In this document: one piece after another, positions 56,136-64,000 of the stretch | Layout: every line of letters begins with the position of its first letter | How positions within the stretch are numbered: the stretch's first letter is position 1 | Assembly (NCBI GenBank): GCA_964057195.1 | Contig: OZ059825.1 | Span: 2,976,001-3,040,000, forward strand | Origin: Orthosia cruda | Taxonomy: Eukaryota > Arthropoda > Insecta > Lepidoptera > Noctuidae | Length of the DNA: 64,000 nucleotides | Reading direction: 5' to 3' | Notes under the pieces: model-generated | The model's input: the letters and a program-made list of their open reading frames with translations, nothing else | Databases searched by the model: none | Told to the model about the DNA's origin: nothing | Program-made: the position numbers and the translations under genes

Positions 56136-59100
56136 CTGAAAAAAAATCGGTGATTATTAAATAATGTTCCAAATCACCACCTCTTAGTTTTAACAACAGA
56201 ATTTTGGTAAATCTGGATCCGTTCTTGAATCTAATAAGAAATATGCATTTCCAAATACATTTTTATTTTTATTTATTTGTTACAGAGTGGCAAAATCGCT
56301 GGATGTAGTCGATTCGATTGTCATATTTATGTATGAAACGACTTGTGTAGTCTATTTCGTCGTTTCGCCTTTTCAAACCTAAAGAAAGCCATAAAAAAAT
56401 AATTTGTAAAATAAAAGTAATGGACCCCCAACATCTAAATCGCTTCATACTTAGCTGACATGGTAATCCTCCAAAACAATCACGCGTAGTCTTAAACATT
56501 TACCTGGACCATTTTATCGGAAGGAGGCGGGCAGTTAATCACAGGGTAGGACGTGTTTCCAGACAGCACTGGTCCCAGTCCGTTGGACCGGCCGGCGACT
56601 GCGATGAAGACCAGGGCTCCGTGGGTGTCCTCGTACTGCTGCATGATGCGAAGGGTCTCCTCTGTGGCTTTGTGTGCTGACGTCACGCGCAGGTCGACGC
56701 TAAGGCCGAGGTCGCGAGCCACTGTGGAAATGAGGGGTTTTTGTAAGTGTAGGCGTGGTGAAAAGTATACAAGGTAAGATTTAACTCCGTCGTGGAGGTT
56801 CCAGACGCAACATATAAAATACTGGTATGCAACTGAATCCGGCCAGACTGGATCCGAACCCCAACATGGTTGAAAAAGTAAAGAAAGAGAGAAAGAAATC
56901 ATTTATTGCCAACTGTAACAGAACATGAACAAACACAACAGATGATGGTAGTGCATGACATGGTCCACCGCCCCTGCTACGATATAATCATCTTCATATC
57001 AGCCACAAGACGTCCGCTGCTGGGCATAGACATCCCCCAAGCGATTATGTCTACAAACGGTCCAGTTGGATAGGGCCAACTTCGAGAAAGAGGTCAACCG
57101 TCGAATCCGACTGGGCTGGGCAGCGTTCGGAAAGTTGCGCGGTATCTTCTCGTCCAAAAGTCTATGAACAGTGTGTGTTGACAGTGATTACCTATAGGAC
57201 CGAAACGTGGGCGCCCACAATGGGCCTCAAAGGCTTAAAGTCACCCAAAGGACAATGGAGAGGGCTATGCTCGGAATTTTCTTGCGTGATCGAATCAGAA
57301 ATCAAGACATCTGCAAGAGAACGAAGGTTACCGACATAGCCCGAAAAAATGCCAAACTTAAGTGGCAGTGGGCAGGGCACATTGCTCGCAGACCGGATGG
57401 CCATTGAGGCTGAAAAGTTCTGGAGTGGCGACCGTGAACCGGAAGATGCAGCGTTGGAAGGCCTGTTTCTAGGTGGAGCGACGACTAGATCAAGGCTACA
57501 GGAGTCCAGTGGATGCCAGATGCACAGGACGGATCAGTGTGACAACGATATAAAGGCGCTGCGTATAATTGTTACTTCTGAGAATGCTCGTGCCGACTGT
57601 ACCCATTGTCTGGGCCATGATGGATAGTTCTACCATATATTCGGTGTTTACGAAGATAAGACTACATCAAGCTTTATATTATAAACTAGCGGACGCCTCG
57701 CGGTTTCACCCGGGTAGCCCCCGTTCCCGTGGGAATACAGGGATAAAAAGTAGCCTATGTCACCCGGGGATAGTATAGCTTCCCAAAGGTGTTTTTTTTT
57801 TATAATCGGTCCTGTGTTTTAAAGTTTATTCGTTACATACAAACTACAAATCTTTCCTCTTTATAATATTAGTATAGATATAGATGAAGGCTTGTTCTTG
57901 TCTCACGCAGCAAACAGCATTTTGATGCTTGATTTCATCCCCTAAAATAAATGGCTTCTGTACGATAGACCAAAAAATCGTTGACAAGGACCAATATTAC
58001 CAGCGACCCGTGAGAGAGCCGAGTGCGAGTGGCGTCCAAGGACTAGAAAACGATGTGTTGGCCGTCGCGACGGCGAGATGGGCATACGACATTGTTGCCA
58101 CCGCAGATCGTGGGGATTGGCACCAGAAAAGATACTATACATGCTATGCTCAGCCGTGGAAGATGATGAAAAATACCTTAAGAAAAAAGTTTACCTTTAG
58201 CGATTTTCTGGCAATGGTCTTGATCGGCAGGCGAACCCATGAAGATCACGACTTTGTGGTGCACATTGGGCTTCAAGTGGTCGAGCTGGTCCTTCACCCA
58301 TCCGAAGTTACGCTTCACCACGTCCAGGTCAGCAGCGGTCACTGTCGCCAGGTTTCTGTATACCTGGGGACCAGAGATAGCTAGGCATGAGCAAGTGGAC
58401 AGGCGCTTTTCGTCTTTATATCCATAGTAATAAGGTTTGAAGGTTCTTTTTCGAAGAATAACATGTCTTTTTTTCCTGAATCTTACCTGTTTGTCAACCA
58501 TAAGCCTTTTGTCTCCGGATGGCCAAAGCCTCCAGGAGTCGGAGTCAATGACGTCAGCCAATAGGATGTTACCTGTACAAATGAACAATATATTTTATCG
58601 ACGGGTGCCATGTTTTAAGACACAGGGCTTTTTCTCTCATATCAGCACGAGATAAAGGAATAGCTCAAGCAAAGATAAAAACAATTGCCAGTCAGCAAGA
58701 TTTATAGGTCCTAGGGCTGACTGATTCTACCAGCAGCCTTATTGCGTAATGAATTCGGCAAGGCAAAGGGCAAAGAGTATGAAAGATCGACCAATCACAT
58801 AGACGGAAATTTTGCATACTCTTTGCCCTTTGCCTTGCCGAATGCCGCATTACGCAATAAGGATGCAGATTCATGCCAAACGTAATAAATGAAATATTGT
58901 CTTTTTATTTGAGCTTAATTTACAAGTAATAACTTCAACAGTTGGCAATATTAGAGTGTAGGCAATGTTTCCATGTGGATGAAATACTGCCAAATGCAGG
59001 TAATATTGCCAATGTAGACAACATGTGTTGAAATAGCTCTTGCAGCAAAGATCAGGAAAAAATTAAATTCGGAAGGCTGTTGGCAAATAGCAGGTATATT

Positions 59101-62100
59101 GAACAGCAATAAGAATGAAATACATCATGATATTTCTCACCTTCAGGGTCAACGCCGAATTCGATCTTCATGTCAATAAGCGCGCAGTCACGGAGGGCCC
59201 ATGCCTTCTCCAAGATCTCGAACACCAGGATTGTGGCCTTCCTCATGTAGTCTACTTCATCTTGACCTGATGGAAGATAAGAAAGAGTGAAGAGGGGCCA
59301 CATTTATTTTTGACTAGAAACAAGAGAATGTAAGTAGATTTTCTGCATGGATGAATTCAGGTGCAGAAATATGAAAACTTTAGAGCCGTGTCAATCCCAT
59401 CATGATACTGTCACGAACATTGATAGTGCTATTCTTCCTATATAGCTCCGTCACACTCTCAAACAACGGAACAATAAAGGTTTAAACTCCTCATAGTATG
59501 ATACAAAGTATTTGGAAAAGAGTGTCCAGATTTTTTCTATTGATGATTTTATTGGAACACAATAAGGTAATTGTTCAGGTTCTTGACTTGAGACTTGATT
59601 AAGATAGTCCTCCCGATCTAATTTGGTGGCGGATCTCAACGGGAGACATGTTAGTGCACAAGTGTGAACGCAAATACTAGTGCTCTCCCTCTTTCATCAC
59701 TCTCATAGTCAATGGCAAGGTCAAGGCAATCCGTCACGACTCACGTCCAGAGAGACACTATGCTACTTAAAGTGCTTGCCGAGGTACGGAGCAATCACAC
59801 CGCAAACTCCCAAACTCCGGGATGTCACACAGAGAGAGAAATACCAACCGAGAATCTTCTCTAATGAGAAGACCAACCGAGTTGATTAACCACCATTTAG
59901 AGTACGTATATAATGTCGTTCGTTGACTTGTGTGTGCCCTGGCATTTGAGTGTCTCATGCTCTCTCTTATGTCTCTGTGAGTGGTGACACATGTGTTGGA
60001 TCATTCGATTCCTTTCATGATGGTTGAGCTGAGTGGTGCCAATCCATGCGTCATGTTCGTGAACGGGCGCCATCAGTTGGAATTGGTCATAACTTGACTG
60101 TCTGGACCTGTTTTTAATTTGGTACTTTTTGTATTTTCAATTGTTAAATATTGTCAAATATTTGTAATTAAAACTGATGGAAAAGAGTCTGTGGAGTTTT
60201 TTGCACGTTCTTCTCCATAGAGTTAGTTCTACTGACGCTTGCGAAATGTTGCAACTAGATTCATCTTTTTGTTTGTTAATTCAAAAGTACCTTTAAAGTT
60301 TAGTTGAAATGGACTATTTTGTTTTTAATATGTGGACAGTACTCACCAATAGTAAGTCCGTTGATCTTAAACTTGGCACACACGATCTGCTCCTCCGACC
60401 ACTGAGGATCGTGATTGGCATCATCCTTGTAGAACGTCTCCTGCTTAGGAGGGGTGAACCTGAAGCCCTCGGGCACGCCAGGGTTTCTCTTGAGGAAGGA
60501 GCCGGTGGCCAGGCGTCTGGTTACCCATTCGATCGGGATCATATCGCATTTCTTGGAGACAAACGCTGTTGGTGACGCGATTTTGACGAAGGCTGTGTTA
60601 ATACCTGAAATTGTGAAATTGAAGGGATTAGTTTCAATCATCCGCTGGAAGCAAGAGCACGGCTTCGAAGTGGTTATGCTTGGGGAAGAGCTATATCCAG
60701 CAGTGGACGTATCTCGCTTGAATTGATAATGAAGTTTCTATCCTGAATTATTTTACTGGTGAAGGGAGCCACTTAGGATAGCCAGCAGCCTTATTGCGTA
60801 AGTGATTACGGCAACGCAAAGGGTTTGACCGCTATCAATCGACCAATCGCACAGACGGAAATCTATGTCGCATCATTCATCTCGCATGTGATTGGTCGAT
60901 TTGGTAGCGGTCAAACCCTTCACCTTGCCGAATTCACTTGCGCAATTCGGCTGCCGCCTGCAGGTGACCATAGATAGTTATATGAGGTAATTGACTGAGC
61001 AGGTAGATACATTTTCTAGGTATCTAGGTCTACGACTAGGTGGTAGGTCAAAACCTGCCGAGATTATTAGCTATCGCGCTATCAGAACATACTTATTTAG
61101 CGGTTATTAGTGGAATATTTAAAAAAGCTTTCATTTTTATCGCTATAGTTCGCGACACGAGAAACTATACATTTTGTAAATAAAGAATTACATGCATACA
61201 TACATAAACTCACGCCTTTTTTCCATGGGGGTAGGCAGAAACTACAGAACGCCACTTGCTACGATCATTACATACTTCTTTTGCTTCACTCACTTTCATA
61301 CATCTAGTCATACACACACGCCGGTTATGAGTACTGCGCACCTGGCTTTTTTGAAGAACATCACCTATAAGGTCTATGTATGTCTTTCTACGGCGTCCCC
61401 TCCCGGCGTTTCCATTCACGTCTGCCTTGTAAATACATTTCGTTAGTCGCCTTTCATTCATCCTCTCAACATGGCCAAACCATCTTAACATACTCTTTAA
61501 ATAAAGAATTCTACTAATAATAACCCGACCAAGTGAAATTATTGCTCTTTAAGTATCGTATAACACTGATACTTTGAGTTGATTGATCTTGGTCGCTACG
61601 TAACTTAGTAGAATTCTTTATTTACAAAATTTATAGCTTCTCGAGGCGGGGACTTTAGCTAGATATTATTATCTCAATTTATTCTAGTATGTAAGTGCAT
61701 GAAGCTTATTATCTAGCCTAACTAGTCAGCGAAGATAAACATATCTTCAACACAAAGTCACAAACACAAAGTCCATAATAGCCACATCCAACCCAATGAC
61801 GTAAGCAATTGTTTTCTATTATTACAAAAAACAAACTCGTTACAGATAATAATAGTCCATAAATATTATTAATATGACCTTTAACGAAGGCAATGTTTCA
61901 TAACTGTTACAAGATTATCTGTTGTTGTTTGCGCGGGGTCACGGGGTCACAATAATAAGAACGTAATAATACGAGTTATACGTAATATTGTTGCTGGATG
62001 GGGTACAGTGATGCAGGGGTAAATAGATAATGGCCTTTGGGGGTAACTAGTCTAAGTCTAGATTCTGTCCAAGTTCTCAAGACCCCGTTTCTGCTCTTGT

Positions 62101-63806
62101 ATACATACATAAACATACAGTTGTATCATAATATGGGGCTATTTTTAAGTCAAAATTTCCTAAGCCATATTTAGCCATTTTTGGTAGGGGCACAGAATAA
62201 ATAATAGTACAAGTAGTAGATGCAAAACTTAAGGGTTCGCGTCAGCGACATGCTAATGTGACAGCGTCATCGACATGTTAATGTAACGTGTGACCGAATA
62301 ACTGTTTAAAAAGTTTTAAATTTTTCTTCTGCCGGCAGTCTCCATGACTACCTATTTTTTTTTACAAGCTTTTAATTAACTTGCAATGTATGTATGTATG
62401 TAAGTGTGTTTGAGTCAAATCTTGCAACGGAATTTTAAAGCAGTGCATCCACCGAATAAGATGAAATTTCGCATACACGTTTAGTTTGGATGACAATGCA
62501 TGGTTAGATATGTGACGTCAGTGTAAATTCAATAAGGCAGACGGCCTAAGATGGCGGACTAGTTATTTTTGTGCACTTCTATGATATGGGTATCAAATGA
62601 AAGGGCTTGTTGAGAAGTACGTAAGAAAAAAGCTTGTATCATAAAAATGTTTTTATGGATAATTTTATTTTTTGGCAAGTTGCGCTAATTTAGCTAAATA
62701 ATTATGACACTATCATTGAGTCTGTCTGTTGGTAGAACTTGGAAGTGAAAGTGCACTTCGTACATGCAAAGAAAATTATTTATGAAAAAAAAAAAACTCG
62801 TAATAAGTAAGTGAACGTTAATTGAAAAACAAAATTTATCGCCATAGCAATAAGAGCTATTTTCGGCAAACCGATATAAAGCCAGAACTCCAGTGTTACA
62901 TCATTCGACCATATTCGTTTATCTCTTTGATAAGACCAACAGAAGAATATTGTAATCTGAGTTTGAAATAAATTATGAACGTGTGACGTACGAAGGGCAC
63001 TCGATTACCCTTGTATCGGACCACAGGAGACGATTTGATAATTATTTGCCAATTAATAATGAACAACATTAGCTAAATTAATTAATTCCCACATGCGTAT
63101 TTTTAGACAGAAGGTTACGCGCGTGATTGCCGTGATTTATTACTTCACCTTGTTCGATTTTCAATCTACGGCTGTGAGGCAAGCGTCAAAAAACCAAATG
63201 TGGGTAACAAAAAAGTAAAAAAAGCATTTTATGAAAAAAAAAAAAACATTTTTCATTTCTTTCATTTGACTCCACTACCGTAGCAGCGTGCATGCAACTG
63301 CTTGCTGGCAACTACCTACAGCACAAGGCTGTTAGGTCAACAATAATTAGTATTCGTTGTGCGCTCTTGGTTAGCCCTATACGAGGAGGTACTTAAGGGC
63401 CCGAACACAAAACTGCGAATCGGCGCGATGCGAATTCGCAACGCAGAAAACAGCTAAGCAGTAAACAGCAACAAGCTCGTAGATTTTTACGATGCGACGT
63501 CGCGTCGCAGTTTTGTGTACAAGCCCTAACTGTAGTCGGACGGATCATATTTTTTTTTCTTTCTTCATTTCTTTTTTTTAAACATAAAGGTCCACTTCTT
63601 ACCAGCAGACATAAGAATATCGAAGACTTTGGCGTTGGTCTGGTTAGAGATAGCTGCCTTTCCCTCAAGGTCGTGGGCTTTGACACCATCTCCAGCGGTG
63701 ATGCGGTCCTTATTCAGAAGAAGGCAGTGGCCGGGCACTTCTGGCAAGTCAAAAACTTGCTTTGTTTTGCCCTCGATGATGAGGCCTCCAAGCTTGTATC
63801 CGCCAA
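55941..63806 (-). CDS. Paics: PAICS: bifunctional AIR carboxylase / SAICAR synthetase (spliced, 5' partial)
   Basis: Cytosolic enzyme of de novo purine synthesis: it carboxylates AIR to CAIR and condenses CAIR with aspartate to SAICAR. Exons in transcript order: 63806-63603, 60604-60347, 59266-59141, 58572-58487, 58363-58195, 56721-56504, 56135-55941. They join in phase to 417 residues and TAA at 55943-55941; animal PAICS is about 425 aa, so only the first few codons are missing beyond the right edge. The N-terminal half is SAICAR synthetase: EGKTKQVFDLP, ITAGDGVKAHDLEGKAA, IPIEWVTRRLATGSFLKRNP, DDANHDPQW, MKIEFGVD, DSDSWRLWPSG. The C-terminal half is class II PurE: VIFMGSPADQDHCQ, LRVTSAHKATEETLRI, AVAGRSNGLGPVLSGNT. 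No catalytic block looks damaged. Confidence 0.96.
56504..56721 (-). CDS. Paics: Paics exon: PurE catalytic core
   Basis: Acceptor ATTTCCACAG before 56721; donor GTAAAT after 56504. It carries LRVTSAHKATEETLRIMQQY, FIAVAGRSNGLGPVLSGNT and YPVINCPPPSDKMVQ; 72 codons after two bases. Confidence 0.96.
56980..57560 (+). mobile_element. RTE-type LINE fragment (Paics intron)
   Basis: Degenerate frames include TYRTETWAPTMGLKGLKVTQ, TMERAMLGIFLRDRIRNQ and TKVTDIARKNAKLKWQWAGH.. HIARRPDG, typical of endonuclease/RT LINE C-termini in Lepidoptera. A reversed 3' tail (GACGTCCGCTGCTGGGCATA) precedes it at 57005. Several frameshifts. Confidence 0.8.
57686..57880 (+). repeat. lepidopteran retroelement copy (Paics intron)
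   Basis: Opens AACTAGCGGACGCCTCGCGG, contains CCGTGGGAATACAGGGATAA and AGTAGCCTATGTCACCCGGG, ends TATAATATTAGTATAGATAT. Reverse relative at 18250-18455. Confidence 0.8.
58195..58363 (-). CDS. Paics: Paics exon: linker and start of PurE domain
   Basis: Acceptor GTCCCCAG before 58363; donor GTAAAC after 58195. It reads VYRNLATVTAADLDVVKRNF.. then HKVVIFMGSPADQDHCQKIA, the first strand and phosphate loop of AIR carboxylase. Confidence 0.95.
58487..58572 (-). CDS. Paics: Paics exon: DSDSWRLWP motif
   Basis: Acceptor ATTTGTACAG before 58572; donor GTAAGA after 58487. It reads G-NILLADVIDSDSWRLWPSG.. LMVDKQ and ends in phase 0. The DSWRLWP block is invariant in the family. Confidence 0.95.
58733..58866. 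mobile_element. hairpin MITE family C, copy 2
   Basis: Arms AGCCTTATTGCGTAATGAAT..GGCAAGGCAAAGGGCAAAG and complement ending TTACGCAATAAGG; a near-perfect hairpin in a Paics intron. Confidence 0.9.
59141..59266 (-). CDS. Paics: Paics exon: SAICAR synthetase helix and MKIEFG strand
   Basis: Acceptor TTCCATCAG before 59266; donor GTGAGA after 59141. It reads QDEVDYMRKATILVFEILEK.. ALIDMKIEFGVDPE; phase 1 in and out. Confidence 0.95.
59655..60135. repeat. dispersed repeat of unknown class
   Basis: Shares about 85 bp with 11322-11425 (reverse strand). Ends near CATAACTTGACTGTCTGGA. No ORF of note; Paics intron. Confidence 0.45.
60178..60315 (+). repeat. LINE-type 3' end
   Basis: GTGGAGTTTTTTGCACGTTC, then GTACCTTTAAAGTTTAGTTG; relative of 54555-54725. 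It ends about 30 bp beyond a Paics exon boundary on the intron side. Confidence 0.6.
60347..60604 (-). CDS. Paics: Paics exon: SAICAR synthetase core
   Basis: Acceptor CAATTTCAG before 60604; donor GTGAGT after 60347. It carries MIPIEWVTRRLATGSFLKR, PPKQETFYKDDANHDPQWSE and INGLTIG. Phase 1 in and out. Confidence 0.96.
60640..60730 (+). repeat. RTE-type LINE 3' tail
   Basis: CTTGGGGAAGAGCTATATCC and AGCAGTGGACGTATCTC match the 3' end at 40030-40060. Close to the acceptor of Paics exon 60604. Confidence 0.6.
60783..60962. mobile_element. hairpin MITE family C, copy 3
   Basis: Arms AGCAGCCTTATTGCGTAAGT and GGGTTTGACCGCTA, complement TAGCGGTCAAACCC and CACTTGCGCAATTCGGCTG, plus the shared ACAGACGGAAATCTA core. 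Confidence 0.88.
61140..61655. mobile_element. hairpin MITE interrupted by a LINE
   Basis: Arms read TTTTGTAAATAAAGAATTCT.. once the insert at 61190-61497 is removed; the complement ends at about 61625 and the pairing extends outward through CGAGAA-CTATA. Confidence 0.75.
61190..61497 (-). mobile_element. 5'-truncated LINE with 13-bp target duplication
   Basis: Flanked by TAAATAAAGAATT at 61177-61189 and 61498-61510. The minus-strand frame 61491-61210 reads LRWFGHVERMNERRLTKCIY.. to WRSVVSAYPHGKKA, a familiar lepidopteran LINE C-terminus. It ends in a short TATG-repeat tail at 61190-61205. Confidence 0.9.
61656..63396. other. Paics intron 1, mostly unclassified
   Basis: Includes a dispersed repeat at 62375-62700 related to 43600-43920 (AAGATGGCGGACTAG, GGGTATCAAATGAAAGGGCT). 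Otherwise AT-rich, no exon or element recognised. Confidence 0.45.
63397..63526. mobile_element. hairpin MITE with TAA duplication
   Basis: Inverted ends GGGCCCGAACACAAAACTGC and GCAGTTTTGTGTACAAGCCC; TAA at 63394-63396 and 63527-63529. Ends 77 bp from a Paics exon donor. Confidence 0.85.
63603..63806 (-). CDS. Paics: Paics exon (first in window): SAICAR synthetase N-lobe
   Basis: Acceptor ATTTTTCCAG before 63806; donor GTAAGA after 63603. It reads GGYKLGGLIIEGKTKQVFDL.. to VFDILMSAG. It begins with two bases of a split codon, so a short upstream exon with the initiator Met is expected beyond 64000; I see no good one in 63807-64000. Confidence 0.95.
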
Positions 63807-64000
63807 CTGGAAAAATGATTTTATATTTAAAAAACATTTGAATTTCGCGCGGTAAAGTTGGTCCATCTATGCACAACACTACAATTTATAGATGGGCCAA
63901 TAAACCCTGCCTCACTCAGATAAATGCTTCAAGTTTCTTTTGTCATGGACTTAAAAGATTTCTTCATTATTCCGGTCGGTCATATGCACCACTCTGGTTG
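63807..64000. other. Paics intron at the right edge
   Basis: No start-codon exon with a fitting donor was found here, so the first Paics exon lies beyond the window. Confidence 0.5.

Noticed and set aside
56553..56777. Plus-strand frame over Paics exon 6
   Set aside because: Shadow of the conserved PurE coding sequence on the other strand.
57929..58384. 151-codon plus-strand frame
   Set aside because: It runs antisense over Paics exon 58363-58195, whose minus-strand frame has clear family motifs.

Overview
The window is eukaryotic genomic DNA, most likely from a moth or butterfly. The genes have many short exons with GT..AG introns, the DNA is AT-rich, and it is crowded with dispersed repeats of lepidopteran type: a tRNA-like SINE, LINE 3' ends, many hairpin MITEs, a mariner, and the repeat whose 5' end resembles 'accggccaagtgcgagtc'. 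No prokaryotic features, CRISPR array, rRNA or intact tRNA gene was seen. All exon calls come from reading frames, splice-site phase and remembered family motifs; no search or transcript was available.

Three protein genes are present. (1) Plus strand, 531-18592: the 3' part of hemipterous (hep), the MKK7-class JNK kinase. It covers the end of the kinase domain and a long Ser/Pro/Arg-rich tail spread over about 12 exons. Kinase-core exons lie upstream of the window. (2) Minus strand, 55105-32638: a complete uridine-cytidine kinase (pyrimidine salvage). It has five shared exons and two alternative, homologous last exons, 6a (41101-40944) and 6b (32786-32638). (3) Minus strand, 63806-55941: PAICS, the bifunctional AIR carboxylase/SAICAR synthetase of de novo purine synthesis, with seven exons; only the first few codons lie outside. 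PAICS and UCK are in tandem 0.8 kb apart. UCK and hep converge tail to tail across about 14 kb with no convincing gene.

The rest is introns and mobile DNA. Main insertions are a mariner with one frameshift in a hep intron, ending 32 bp before an exon; an RNase H-bearing LINE inside a (CCTAC)n-type array in UCK intron 1; a second LINE nested in a MITE; a short LINE copy with a 13-bp target duplication inside another MITE; and several hairpin MITEs with TAA/TTA duplications. Local tandem duplications occur at 16.3 kb (3 x 122 bp), 18.9 kb (3 x 27 bp) and 38.2 kb (2 x 301 bp).

Observations most worth following: a perfect 37-nt inverted repeat that straddles both ends of a hep intron, whose removal restores a continuous reading frame (an intron that looks made from a transposon); an inverted copy of the UCK exon 6a splice acceptor that could pair with and hide that acceptor, next to an alternative last exon; and a paired AP-1-like palindrome inside the gene of a JNK-pathway kinase.
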